The notes: generated by a model not told the origin, from the letters alone. DNA of 64,000 nt from Fictibacillus nanhaiensis (GCA_016401345.1 JAEACG010000001.1:930001-994000); one strand, 5' to 3'; positions 25,631 through 34,438 are shown, numbered from the stretch's first letter. Made by a program: numbers and translations.

Positions 25631-25853
25631 ATGTGGAAGAATTTCTATGTACAACATTCGTACAATTATCCTAAATCTTCTACTTCACTAGATGAATGTG
25701 TAATCTGTAAAAGAAGAAAAGCAATACATTTATCCTAAGAGTCAAGAGTGGACAACATTAGATGAGATGTTTTGCTCTGGTAATTACAGAAATAAAATTG
25801 TGAGCGAACAACCTGGCCTTTATTTTAATAATAATCGCTGCGCTAAAAGGTGA
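25631..25853 (+). pseudogene. Small gene with one-base frameshift
   Basis: AAGGGGGC precedes an ATG at 25631. The first frame gives YNYPKSSTSLDECVICKRRK and stops at 25738. The frame one base on, from about 25722, continues IYPKSQEWTTLDEMFCSG and NKIVSEQPGLYFNNNRC to a TGA at 25851-25853. The two parts are internally similar (YPKS..TSLDECVIC against YPKS.EWTTLDEMFC), so they belong to one protein of about 73 residues with one extra base inside the run AAAAGAAGAAAAG. Function unknown. Confidence 0.6.
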
Positions 25854-25906
25854 ATGGTTCAATACATAAAAAAAGGGCGAATCTCTCTCCCCTTTTTAAG
25901 TAGTAA

Positions 25907-26362
25907 TCAAGAAATTACTGGTGGCAATGTTCGTCCAGTTTCTAGCATTGTTTTCAAGTTGCTCAAGATCGCTGGCCAGCCGTTGTTAAATCCTACGAAC
26001 GTATCTTCATCCTCTACAAGATCTGCATCCTTCAAATTCTCATGACGCAGTGTCAATCGCACTGTACCGTTCATCTCCTTTAGCAGAAATGTCGCAATAG
26101 TTGGCTCTTGTCGCTCTTCTTCATCCCACTTATTGATCCAAGTAAAGGAAAGCCTCTTTTCTGGCTCACACGTTAAGATTTCTCCCCAATCAGTAACCTT
26201 ACTGCCCCGTGAATACGTAATCTGTGAACCTTCTTTCCATTCTGAATCCACTCGACTGCCGAAAAAGTATTGTTCTGTTAGATCTCCATTAGTCAGAGCC
26301 TCCCACACTTTCTTAGTAGAAGTCTCTATGTAAGTAACATATACAAACTTCAGATTTTCCAC
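25907..26362 (-). CDS. SRPBCC/AHSA1 domain protein
   Basis: A START-fold protein of 151 residues, Activator-of-Hsp90-homologue-1 (AHSA1) type: KVWEALTNGDLTEQYFFGSRVDSEWKEGS at the N-terminal strand-helix and NNGWPAILSNLKTMLETG in the long C-terminal helix. The central pocket may bind a hydrophobic ligand. It lies 12 bp after the DinB gene in the same direction, so the two are probably co-transcribed. ATG has GGCGAGAATG upstream. Confidence 0.8.
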   Translation of the reverse strand: MENLKFVYVTYIETSTKKVWEALTNGDLTEQYFFGSRVDSEWKEGSQITYSRGSKVTDWGEILTCEPEKRLSFTWINKWDEEERQEPTIATFLLKEMNGTVRLTLRHENLKDADLVEDEDTFVGFNNGWPAILSNLKTMLETGRTLPPVIS

Positions 26363-26374
26363 ATTCTCGCCTCC

Positions 26375-26860
26375 TCAATGAACACCTTTTTTAGAATCCC
26401 AGTTCCCTTTAGATTTTCTGATCTCTATGATCTGCCCGATATGATAGGCATTATGGATGTTTACATTGGCAAGCACAGAATACCAAGGATCGTGACGGTC
26501 TTCATGAGCAGAAATCTCAAAAATACTCTCATCCGCTTCTTTTACAACAGTGGCCCAATCCGTTAGTACAGCAAACAATTGATTCTTAGCTGTTTCCCAG
26601 TCATGACTGTTTTCGTTCTCAAACGTATCATCATTGCTTTCAATCTTTTGCTGGGGCGAATTTCCTTTAAACCTCTGTAAGTAGCGTTCGTTCCAGAAAA
26701 TCAAGTGGTTGACGATCTCCCATATGGAGTTGCTATCTCCTGTTTTTTCTCTTGCTTGTTCAGCCGTAAGTCCTTCAAGTGCCAGATCAACGGGGACAAA
26801 CCAGTTTGGTTCATTATGGTTGGCTGCCATTTGATTTAATAAAATCGTTTTTTGATACAT
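26375..26860 (-). CDS. DinB family protein
   Basis: A four-helix-bundle protein of the DinB/YfiT family, 161 residues. Metal-ligand histidines are in IVNHLIFWNERY (about 57) and NIHNAYHIGQI (about 139-143), giving the three-His site of the family, which is often a thiol-transferase or nickel/zinc protein. The ATG at 26860 is placed by AAGGAGG with seven T as spacer. That ribosome site lies in the 3' arm of a large hairpin (26866-26916), so translation from longer transcripts is likely restricted. Confidence 0.8.
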   Translation of the reverse strand: MYQKTILLNQMAANHNEPNWFVPVDLALEGLTAEQAREKTGDSNSIWEIVNHLIFWNERYLQRFKGNSPQQKIESNDDTFENENSHDWETAKNQLFAVLTDWATVVKEADESIFEISAHEDRHDPWYSVLANVNIHNAYHIGQIIEIRKSKGNWDSKKGVH

Positions 26861-26916
26861 AAAAAAACCTCCTTGTGCAGAACTGTTTACGAACATACAT
26901 TCTGCACCAGGAGGTT
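26861..26916 (-). terminator. Terminator hairpin that buries the ribosome site of the DinB gene
   Basis: The minus strand forms AACCTCCTGGTGCAGAA with a 17-base loop and TTCTGCACAAGGAGGTT, 17 bp with one mismatch, followed by seven T. The AGGAGG in the 3' arm is the ribosome site of the next gene and the T-run is its spacer. The hairpin also ends the gene stopping at 26936. Confidence 0.75.
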
Positions 26917-26935
26917 GGATTCCTTTTTATTAACT

Positions 26936-27949
26936 TCAAATATTTTGCTTCACTTCTAGTTCTGATAACTGTACACGACGACCTTCTTTACTTGAAATTG
27001 CTGCTGCTTCATTTATGGCGGTTAAATTTACGATATCATCCCTTGAAATCGTCGACTTTGTACCTTTTTCAATGGCATCAACCCATTGCTCCATATTAGA
27101 AGAAATCGGGTTCGGCAGCTCTGGGGTTACCCAATCCTCTGTGTTAAGGTGCTTACTTTTAATCCTTACATCTTGCCCTTCTACCATGATTGTACCTTCC
27201 GTGCCGTAAAGTTCAAGTTGCTGCGGACTTCCATAAGATAAGAAGCCCGTCTCAATCATACCCATAGCACCTGATACATACTCCACCATAACGACAGCGT
27301 TATCATCTACACCTAATTTGTATAATTCATTTAGTTTACCGCTTACAGCTTTTACTTTCCCCCCTAAACGATTCGTTAAATAGATCGGGTGTGCCCCAAG
27401 GTCGATCAGCGCACCTCCGCCACACTCTTCTTTATTATAAAAGTGCGGTGGAAGCCATCCTTTTGGATTTTCTTCTGAAGGTACAGATCCGTTATGTGCA
27501 ACACGGCATCTGATGTATGTAATATCTCCAAGGAGTCCTTTGTCCAAAGCTTGTTGGGCGTAGAGATAAAAGCTTTCTGTCAGTCTTGGTAGATTGACCA
27601 TTAATTGTACGTTATTTCTATCTACGGCCTCTAAAATTTCTTCGCATTCTTTTACAGTAAAAGCGAGGACTTTTTCAGTGAAAATGTGTTTCCCATGGTT
27701 CGCAGCGGCTATAATGACCTCTTTATGACGGTTGGTTGCCGTTGTCACAATGACTCCGTCGATGTTTGAATCATCTAGGACGTTCTGTAGGTCCGCTTCA
27801 TACGATACCCCTAATTCTTCCGCCCACTGGGTACCCCGCTCTTGGTTTTCATCCCAAACCGTTTTTATAGTGATCGCTTCATTTTCCATTGCTTCTCGTG
27901 CGTAATCAACCGCATGCACGTGCCATTTACTGAGTAGAGCTACGTTCAT
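26936..27949 (-). CDS. Gfo/Idh/MocA family oxidoreductase
   Basis: NAD(P)-dependent oxidoreductase of about 338 residues: N-terminal Rossmann domain (1-120, LDDSNIDGVIVTTATNRHKEV) and C-terminal beta-sheet domain. The FTEKVLAF segment (about 90) has the EK pair whose lysine is catalytic; GALIDLGAHPIYL (about 190) holds the D-G-H motif. Sugar, inositol or related substrates are typical, but none is indicated. Starts at 27961 (GTG), 27958 and 27949 are possible; GAGGAG fits the last best. Confidence 0.8.
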   Translation of the reverse strand: MNVALLSKWHVHAVDYAREAMENEAITIKTVWDENQERGTQWAEELGVSYEADLQNVLDDSNIDGVIVTTATNRHKEVIIAAANHGKHIFTEKVLAFTVKECEEILEAVDRNNVQLMVNLPRLTESFYLYAQQALDKGLLGDITYIRCRVAHNGSVPSEENPKGWLPPHFYNKEECGGGALIDLGAHPIYLTNRLGGKVKAVSGKLNELYKLGVDDNAVVMVEYVSGAMGMIETGFLSYGSPQQLELYGTEGTIMVEGQDVRIKSKHLNTEDWVTPELPNPISSNMEQWVDAIEKGTKSTISRDDIVNLTAINEAAAISSKEGRRVQLSELEVKQNI

Positions 27950-28060
27950 TACCTTCATCACTCCTCAAGCTAGAATTATTACCATTATACATAAGAGAGA
28001 CGTACTATATTGTTTTTCTAGAAGTTTAGAAGTTTTCCAAAAGTTAATAGCGTAACGATT

Positions 28061-28819
28061 TTATATACTACTCTTAACTGCGCCTTCTATTTTCACCATT
28101 CTATTTTGAAGTGACTCTACAAAATCTCCCGCATGGTCAAAATAAAGATGCACTTTATTAATCTCTTCTTTTTGTCCAAAGTAACCTCTTGCATGTACTG
28201 GATCCTTAAAAACGATCTCATATTTCAGCTCGTCGCTAATCCCAAAAATAATTGTAAGTATTCTTGGAAAAGCCGTAGCATGGAATACTTTCTTTTCATT
28301 TATGATACTTCCACTTTTGTTGTATTTTATTGAGGCAGGCTGTATATAGTCAATCTGGCTTAAATCGAAATAAAGAGATCGTCTAGCACCAATTTTCATC
28401 ACTACTTTATCTTTGGTGATACGAAATGGGGTATTTCTCAATAAGTTATAATCACCCAACATGTAAATTACACTGTAAATATGTAAAACTAGCATAATAA
28501 GAGCTATATCAGGCTCTTCTTTTTTTAAGTAAATATGAAACACGATCATTTCAATGATCTGCTCGTGGATTAATGCAAGAAATAGATAAAAATAGTTGGA
28601 GTTTTTATGAAAGAGGTAACTATCATTCTGAATCATCATATGTTTTTTGGTTCTCCATTTAAAGAGAGCATGATATAAGATGTTCCACTCCTTTTTAATG
28701 AGTAATAATAGAGGGTTCTGATCTATGTTTCCTTTCTTATACATAAGAAATAAGTAAATAAGCAAACTCTCAAATAAAATGATGATAATGACAATTGAGA
28801 TTAATAGTTGGCGATCCAT
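28061..28819 (-). CDS. Membrane protein, unrecognised
   Basis: A 252-residue protein with an N-terminal helix (5-26), two or three further membrane helices (about 78-120) and a C-terminal beta-rich domain (about 133-250, starting FRITKDKVVMKIGARRSLYFDLSQI) that resembles bacterial PH domains. Unknown function. GGGAGAGG precedes the ATG. Monocistronic. Confidence 0.55.
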   Translation of the reverse strand: MDRQLLISIVIIIILFESLLIYLFLMYKKGNIDQNPLLLLIKKEWNILYHALFKWRTKKHMMIQNDSYLFHKNSNYFYLFLALIHEQIIEMIVFHIYLKKEEPDIALIMLVLHIYSVIYMLGDYNLLRNTPFRITKDKVVMKIGARRSLYFDLSQIDYIQPASIKYNKSGSIINEKKVFHATAFPRILTIIFGISDELKYEIVFKDPVHARGYFGQKEEINKVHLYFDHAGDFVESLQNRMVKIEGAVKSSI

Positions 28820-29008
28820 AAATACCTCTCCCTTCCTTCACCATATTCTTCAATTCAATTGTAAAGGATTGGGAAATAATTAATAGGGAAAATAAGGGTA
28901 TTCATACTTTCGTAACAATTTTATGGCGAATTCGTTAACTTACCTCTTAAATGGAAGGGAACAGGATTGAATTCGCTATTTATAACACACGTTAAGTAAC
29001 ATTAAGAA

Positions 29009-29040
29009 CAAAAAAAGCCGTACTCGAAAAGTGACGGCAA
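29009..29040 (-). terminator. Rho-independent terminator
   Basis: GCCGT.ACT and AGT.CGGC arms followed by seven T on the minus strand after the stop at 29052. Confidence 0.75.
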
Positions 29041-29051
29041 AAAGTTATGAG

Positions 29052-29546
29052 TCAAATCGTTTTATAGTACAAGATGGTTGTGTCTAATCCACCTTTTTCA
29101 TTCTTAGCGAAAAAAGGTATTCGCCCAGCCTCTTGAAAACCAAACGACTGATATAGTAGATTTGACGGATCCCCTTCCCTTGTATCTAAGACAAGTAGTG
29201 ACCGTCCAATTTCTTTTGCTCTTTGTTCTGCGTGAAGCAGCAGTTTTCGCCCGATTCCTTTTTGTCTGAACGCTGGGTGTGTCATCAGCTTCGCTACCTC
29301 TGCACGATGAGTGCCGTTTGGTTTTTTGCACAAGTGAAGCTGAATGGTGGCTGCGATCGCACCATCTATTTTTGCAACCCAAAACATGATGTCAGGACTC
29401 ACACAGCTTTTCCAAAAATCATCAGCTTCTTGTTTTTTTAGCGGAGGCAAGAATCCGATGGAAGCTCCTTCTTCTACTACTTTTATTAATAGATCAGAAA
29501 GCTCGTCTTTACATTCGTCTACATTCCGTATCTCAACAATTTCCAT
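29052..29546 (-). CDS. GNAT family N-acetyltransferase
   Basis: A 164-residue acetyltransferase. KLMTHPAFRQKGIGRKLLLHAEQRAKEIG (about 91-119) is the acetyl-CoA motif A with RQKGIG, and LYQSFGFQEAGRIPFFAKN is the last strand-helix unit. GGGGGTAAAGG precedes the ATG at 29546; the frame is open from 29600. Substrate unknown. The array of 21-bp repeats lies upstream. Confidence 0.85.
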   Translation of the reverse strand: MEIVEIRNVDECKDELSDLLIKVVEEGASIGFLPPLKKQEADDFWKSCVSPDIMFWVAKIDGAIAATIQLHLCKKPNGTHRAEVAKLMTHPAFRQKGIGRKLLLHAEQRAKEIGRSLLVLDTREGDPSNLLYQSFGFQEAGRIPFFAKNEKGGLDTTILYYKTI

Positions 29547-29620
29547 TCCCTTTACCCCCTCATCACATTGCTTTTCATTTATTTTAATACTCATTTTCAT
29601 GGAAAAGAAAGGGGATTTGT

Positions 29621-29725
29621 CGAAAATCGGATAAAAAATTTTATACGTGAAATTATGAGAGTTATCCGTGAAATTATTAACGCTATCCGTGAATATATGA
29701 GAAGTTACCGTGAAATTAATGGAGG
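29621..29725. repeat. 21-bp periodic array C (five units, TATCCGTGAAATTAT core)
   Basis: TGAAAT-type cores start at 29648, 29669, 29690 and 29711, 21 bp apart, with a divergent first unit at 29621. TGTCGAAA starts 30 bp before the first core, the same distance as in array B. A plus-strand frame (29568-29777) reads through it with heptads of the type IREIxxx, but has no ribosome site. Confidence 0.85.
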
Positions 29726-29837
29726 TTGTTTAACTTCAGGACAAGATGTTCGCGCGATATGTACAATGAAAACATGATTGTCCACATGTAGAATACACCT
29801 CTTAAAAAGTGACTAAATCCTTTTAGCTGTCAGCACT

Positions 29838-31076
29838 TTAGATTGATTTTACCCAGGCATTCTTGTCATATCCTCTTTTTTCCCAATACCCAACGTGCTC
29901 CTTTTGTATTAACTCAATTCGATTCAGCCATTTTACGGATTTGTATGCATACATTTTAGGTACGATTAATCGGACTGGTCCTCCATTGTTCTGTGAAATC
30001 AGTTTACCATCGATCAACACAGCCACCATGATGTCATCCATCATCGCCTGCTCAACCGTAAGCGTATCCGTATAGACACCATCAGCCGAATAAAACTTCA
30101 CATATTTTGCATTGGCCTTCACGCCTGCTTCTTGTAACAATTTCTTGAGCGGAATCCCTTCCCATGTAACGTCATACACACTCCATCCTGTCACACAATG
30201 AAAATCGCTGACTTGCACATCACGGTGTACGTTCACAAACTGATTCCAATTCCACTTTTGTTTTCTTTCTACAAGTCCATCAATCGCTAAGCTGAAATTA
30301 TCATTATTGATCGCAGGAATCTCAGTCACGGTGTAATAGCGGAATTCCCCTCTTCGTCCACCACCAACAGGAGGGGCAGAATTTGGACTTGGACTTGGCA
30401 GCGGATTTAAATTGTTTCCATCTGGTAAAGCTTGTTCATTACTTCCTGCATTCTCAGGCAAAAATGGTTTGATCCATTTTAAGAATGAAGGCAGGAATGC
30501 TAGTGCAATAATACTTCCACTTAAAAGTTTTAAAAATGTCCGTCTTCTATAGATCGGATTCTCTTCACTAATAATCATCGGTTCTTCCCTAGGCAGATCG
30601 ACAGTCTTGCCTGCAGTTAATCGTTTAAACCACTTGCTTCGCGTTATGCTGTGATACGTGGCGTAAGGAACCCCGAACCATGTTGCAGCATCATGAAAAA
30701 ATAATGATACAGAACTTACGACTGGTGGAAATTGGCGATGAAACGTAAGCTGCAGTCCGGTTATGATTAGTACCGTTACAATACTAAGTACAACATACAG
30801 GTTCACACGGTGTTCTTTCTTTTTACTTATAGACTTTAAGTGTTTTCGCATTTTAGGTATATAAAAAAGGAGGGGCAAACAAAAAACGATGCCGATCCAG
30901 ATATGGATATCTTTTATCCATACTCTGAATGTTGGAAGTGTTGAGCGGAATGAAGATGAAAATAAAACAAAGCCCGTTACACTTAAAACTAAAAAAAGGA
31001 GAGCGTTTATATGGTGCAGGCGGATTAACTTCTTACCAAAATTCATGTTCTGCTGAAATAAGCCTTTAATGTTCAT
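29838..31076 (-). CDS. Membrane-anchored MsrP/YedY-like molybdopterin oxidoreductase fused to a cytochrome-b-like domain
   Basis: 412 residues in three parts. An N-terminal four-helix domain (about 18-150) holds spaced histidines (RLHHINALL, IKDIHIWIG, FHDAATWF) like a heme-binding cytochrome b561/MsrQ module. Then RRRTFLKLLSGS (about 180) resembles a twin-arginine signal inside the protein, followed by a Pro-rich linker. The C-terminal sulfite-oxidase-fold domain (about 245-400) has the molybdenum-ligand Cys in DFHCVTGWS. The enzyme may reduce or oxidise sulfur compounds outside the membrane with electrons through the heme part. Separate MsrP and MsrQ are the usual arrangement. Confidence 0.75.
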   Translation of the reverse strand: MNIKGLFQQNMNFGKKLIRLHHINALLFLVLSVTGFVLFSSSFRSTLPTFRVWIKDIHIWIGIVFCLPLLFYIPKMRKHLKSISKKKEHRVNLYVVLSIVTVLIITGLQLTFHRQFPPVVSSVSLFFHDAATWFGVPYATYHSITRSKWFKRLTAGKTVDLPREEPMIISEENPIYRRRTFLKLLSGSIIALAFLPSFLKWIKPFLPENAGSNEQALPDGNNLNPLPSPSPNSAPPVGGGRRGEFRYYTVTEIPAINNDNFSLAIDGLVERKQKWNWNQFVNVHRDVQVSDFHCVTGWSVYDVTWEGIPLKKLLQEAGVKANAKYVKFYSADGVYTDTLTVEQAMMDDIMVAVLIDGKLISQNNGGPVRLIVPKMYAYKSVKWLNRIELIQKEHVGYWEKRGYDKNAWVKSI

Positions 31077-31258
31077 TCTACCCTTCTCTCCTTCTTTAGC
31101 ATGATTTATTAGATAGAATCTAAACTTATAAATGTCGTAATAGAACCTATAGAAAGAATACGAAAAAAACGAACAAATCGATCATTATATATATATTAAT
31201 TCACTAATTCATAGCCTTTTCCCTCTTGTTGAATACTTAAAATCCCATTATCATTGTC

Positions 31259-31285
31259 ACTCCGCTGTTGCCTATGCATATATTA
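31259..31285 (+). promoter_or_regulatory. SigK-type promoter of the coat gene pair
   Basis: AC (31259-31260), 16 bp, then CATATATTA (31277-31285), matching the SigK -10 consensus CATAnnnTA. It lies 30 bp before the first coat gene. Confidence 0.65.
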
Positions 31286-31314
31286 TTCTCGAGATTAACT
31301 TAGGGGAGGCTCTG

Positions 31315-31653
31315 ATGATGAAGCAATCAAAAAACAGCTTATTCTCACAGCATCATCCGTCACATTTGGAAAAAAAGATTGATTCGAATAACTGTGATAG
31401 CTGTATATGTGAAATATTTAGGAGACTAAACGAAGATTGTACAGATGGATGTACGGCAAATAATCAGTTTTTCTACATTCTTCCTAAAGGTCAAAATCAA
31501 CCAGTCGGCGAAACACCAATTCCTTTTCGATTTCTTAGGTTTGATCCAGAAAGTTGCTGTACATTCTTTGAAATCAGAATTGAACAAAATACTGTTACAT
31601 TGCAAGTCGCAGTTGACTGTCACGAGATCAGTGGAATCGTACCGCTTCAATAA
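31315..31653 (+). CDS. Spore coat/exosporium protein, CotY/CotZ family (first copy)
   Basis: A 112-residue Cys-rich protein of the CotZ/ExsY family, which self-assembles by disulfide links in the spore crust or exosporium. Eight cysteines include SNNCDSCICEI, the DCTDGC pair and SCCTFFEI, the last being the family's central motif PFRFLRFDPESCCTFFEI. The C-terminal VDCHEISGI is also typical. It is shorter than Bacillus subtilis CotZ (148). AGGGGAGG precedes the ATG. Followed 15 bp later by a second family member. Confidence 0.8.
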   Translation: MMKQSKNSLFSQHHPSHLEKKIDSNNCDSCICEIFRRLNEDCTDGCTANNQFFYILPKGQNQPVGETPIPFRFLRFDPESCCTFFEIRIEQNTVTLQVAVDCHEISGIVPLQ

Positions 31654-31668
31654 AGGGGAGGAGCACTT

Positions 31669-32019
31669 ATGCTAAAAAACTGTGGCTGTTCAAACCATTC
31701 AAAATGCAGTGGATGTGCATGTTGTGTTTTAAAGGAACTAGCAGAGAAACTTTCCACGAATTGTGATGCCAGTATGAATCCATCTATATTTCTTTTAAAT
31801 AAAGGAACACGGGACCCTATTCAACTTACAGGAGAATTGCAAGAAGGCTCCACTATATTTCAACTGTTGAAGTTTGATTCGAATTCCTGCTGCGCTTACT
31901 TTTCTTATATAGACGATTTAGGAATTACACGCACTTTTATTATTGATTGCAGAAATATTAGCGTCGTCGCCATCGGACCACCAGGAGTCAACGACAATAA
32001 CAACTCTATTTCATTCTAG
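31669..32019 (+). CDS. Spore coat/exosporium protein, CotY/CotZ family (second copy)
   Basis: A 116-residue paralogue of the preceding gene: seven cysteines in the first 35 residues (NCGCSNHSKCSGCACC), the central LLKFDSNSCCAYFSYI and a C-terminal IDCRNISVVAI. AAAGGGGAGGAG precedes the ATG. Both genes share the SigK-type promoter at 31259 and would be expressed in the mother cell late in sporulation. Confidence 0.8.
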   Translation: MLKNCGCSNHSKCSGCACCVLKELAEKLSTNCDASMNPSIFLLNKGTRDPIQLTGELQEGSTIFQLLKFDSNSCCAYFSYIDDLGITRTFIIDCRNISVVAIGPPGVNDNNNSISF

Positions 32020-32023
32020 AAAA

Positions 32024-32055
32024 AAAAGGAACGACATAATCCTCGTTCCTTTCTT
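32024..32055. terminator. Bidirectional terminator
   Basis: AAAGGAACGA, eight-base loop, TCGTTCCTTT with flanking A and T runs between the converging genes at 32019 and 32064. Confidence 0.8.
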
Positions 32056-32063
32056 TATATCTT

Positions 32064-33155
32064 CTATTGTTTAGCAATACACACTCTATTTCTGCCTGTT
32101 CTCTTTGCTTCATATAGTGCTTTGTCTGCGTCTTTAATCACCAAGCTTCCAATCGTTGTTGTTTCAGGAAAGTTAGATAATCCAACTGAAACCGTAATGT
32201 TCACTTCTGTGCCACTGTTTAAGAGGAATGCATGCTCTTCCACGGTTGTCCTAATTCTTTCCGCAATTTTTTTTGCTTGATCCAGTGAACAATCTACGAG
32301 TAAAACAGTAAATTCTTCTCCGCCGTTCCTGCTGACAATGTCCGTTGGCCGTGCGCATGATCTAAGGATTAATCCTAAATCTTTTAAAACAACATCACCT
32401 TCTGAGTGCCCATAAGTATCATTAATTTTTTTAAAGAAATCGATATCAATATACAGTAATGACAGCTTTTTCTTCTTTTCAAGATCTGCCATACAACTGT
32501 TAAATACCTCATCAAATTTTCTTACATTGTTTAGCCCCGTCAATGGATCGATCGTAGACTCTGCTTTATACTTATCAAACATCATCTGACTCTTAAATAA
32601 AATATGTAGTACTTGAAACGCTACATAACCTGAGAGAAACGACACGAACCAATACCCAGGAATTAAGTAAAGTAGCAACTGCGGGTCTTTAATCAGATAG
32701 AAAAATAAGAGGGTAGTTAATAGATTTGCAAAAGTTAGCATCGACCATTTTTTTATCTGATGACTCAAGTTCGTTCTTGCAATTATGATAGCAAACAATG
32801 TAATAGCGATCATCAACAAACCTGAAGTATAAGATGAGATGTTTATCCCAATTAAAAAACGCCCCACAATAACCAAAGCCATACCTACTAATGCCGGCAC
32901 TGCTCCACCAAAATAGGCTAGTAGAATAATCGGGATATGTCGAAGATCAATCAGCGTTGTACCGATCGGAATGCTGTATTGCATGAGGATATTACTGAAC
33001 AGTCCCCCTGCAACTCCTGTTGTGAGCTTTTTCTTTATAGAAGAATTCATTCTAAGCGGTGGATCTCTCTTAATTTGGGTATACAGAAACAATAGTGCGA
33101 CTAGGATTGCAAGATTAGCAAAAAGCTGTTTAACAATTATCATTTTTATCACCAT
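32064..33155 (-). CDS. Membrane diguanylate cyclase (DgcK/YhcK-like)
   Basis: Makes cyclic di-GMP from GTP. The N-terminal 190 residues form a 5TM-LYT-type sensor (five or six helices), followed by a GGDEF domain (about 200-360) with an intact RNGGEEF active site and the DIDFFKKINDTYGHSEGD metal-binding segment. The RxxD inhibitory site is absent: LRSCARPTDIVSR occupies that region. Length 363 agrees with Bacillus subtilis DgcK (359), which has the same order of domains. Single gene. Confidence 0.8.
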   Translation of the reverse strand: MVIKMIIVKQLFANLAILVALLFLYTQIKRDPPLRMNSSIKKKLTTGVAGGLFSNILMQYSIPIGTTLIDLRHIPIILLAYFGGAVPALVGMALVIVGRFLIGINISSYTSGLLMIAITLFAIIIARTNLSHQIKKWSMLTFANLLTTLLFFYLIKDPQLLLYLIPGYWFVSFLSGYVAFQVLHILFKSQMMFDKYKAESTIDPLTGLNNVRKFDEVFNSCMADLEKKKKLSLLYIDIDFFKKINDTYGHSEGDVVLKDLGLILRSCARPTDIVSRNGGEEFTVLLVDCSLDQAKKIAERIRTTVEEHAFLLNSGTEVNITVSVGLSNFPETTTIGSLVIKDADKALYEAKRTGRNRVCIAKQ

Positions 33156-33317
33156 CTAGTAAAATACCATATAATACATCCAAAAACTAACATAAATACC
33201 AACTCATTTGTTACATTTCTCTTTTTTTACCTTTAAGTAAACAAATCATTCGCACGATTTACATCATCCTTATATGATTAAGTAAAAATACTCATCAACT
33301 TAACTGGAGTGTTCATA

Positions 33318-34394
33318 TTGACAAAGCTTTTATTAATCGGTGGTGGACATGCTCACCTTTCCATTCTCCGTAGTCTTTTGCATGAAGAAATTAGTGATTT
33401 AGAAGTTACACTTATTACATCGTCAAAATATCAATATTATTCAGGGATGTTTTCAGGATTTACAGAAGGTCTTTATGACGAAGATGAAATCCGTATTGAT
33501 TTAGAGTCTTTATGCGGTCGAGCCTCTGTCTCGTTTATAGAGGACACCATCATCTCTTTTGATCCCATGCAGAAAGTGTTATTAGGGTTTTCTGGAGGAA
33601 TCTATTATTTTGATGTGATTTCTTTTGATATTGGTTCTGGTATCTCATCGGACTTAACCCAAACTGTTGGCTTGAACATTAAACCAAACTACCGCTTTAT
33701 AGAGCAGATTAAAGAATTTCGCTCAAGCGAAAACCCTGTTATTGTCGGAGGTGGTTCTGCTGGAGTAGAGCTTGCCCTATCGACATTCGCTTGGCGACAA
33801 AATCAAAGTTTGAAAAACCCGGTAACCTTGATCAGCTCCTCTCCACTTCTTCATTCTTATGGAAACAAAGCGACACAGAAAATTAGAGAAATTGCTAATG
33901 ACCATAATCTCGTATACTACGAAAATGAAAAGATAGAGAAATTGAAGAACAACATCATCATTACTGATAAGGATACAGAGATAGCGTATTCAGCAATCCT
34001 GCCCGTAACCGGACCAAAAGCAAGCTCTCTATTTAAACAAGCATTGCTTTCGACTGACAAAAAAGGGTATTTACTCGTTGATGACACACTACAGAACGCT
34101 GATTATCCGTATGTGTTTGGAGCTGGTGATTGTGTCTCTTTGGCTGATTATCCTAATCTTCCGAAGAATGGTGTCTATGCGGTTAGACAAGGACCTGTTT
34201 TATGGAAAAATATTAAGCGTTTAATCACAGGCAGACCACTAGTACCGTTCAAACCACAAAAAAAGTTCGTCTCTATCCTTTCGACCGGTGAAAAGCACGG
34301 TTTATTTACTTATGGTGATTTTGTCACTTATGGAAAATGGGCATGGAGCTTAAAGAATAGAATCGATCAAAAATTCATGAACAAACACCTTTAA
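33318..34394 (+). CDS. FAD-dependent pyridine nucleotide oxidoreductase (NDH-2/SelD-domain-like)
   Basis: A flavoprotein of 358 residues with two Rossmann units: LIGGGHAHLSILRSL at the N-terminus (the GGGHAH form is typical of the group also found fused to SelD) and VIVGGGSAGVELAL (about 140). VFGAGDCVSLADYPNLPK (about 273) is the FAD-binding end motif. GGAG is best placed for the TTG start at 33318; a GTG at 33309 overlaps it. Substrate and partner are unknown. It converges with the next operon. Confidence 0.75.
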   Translation: MTKLLLIGGGHAHLSILRSLLHEEISDLEVTLITSSKYQYYSGMFSGFTEGLYDEDEIRIDLESLCGRASVSFIEDTIISFDPMQKVLLGFSGGIYYFDVISFDIGSGISSDLTQTVGLNIKPNYRFIEQIKEFRSSENPVIVGGGSAGVELALSTFAWRQNQSLKNPVTLISSSPLLHSYGNKATQKIREIANDHNLVYYENEKIEKLKNNIIITDKDTEIAYSAILPVTGPKASSLFKQALLSTDKKGYLLVDDTLQNADYPYVFGAGDCVSLADYPNLPKNGVYAVRQGPVLWKNIKRLITGRPLVPFKPQKKFVSILSTGEKHGLFTYGDFVTYGKWAWSLKNRIDQKFMNKHL

Positions 34395-34438
34395 TTCAAG
34401 CCGCATTTTCTTTATGAAATTCTATTGATTAAGTCCTC

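Noticed and set aside
29568-29777. Plus-strand open frame of 69 codons across array C
   Set aside because: No ribosome site before the start and its periodicity comes from the 21-bp repeats; kept as a hypothesis, not as a gene.
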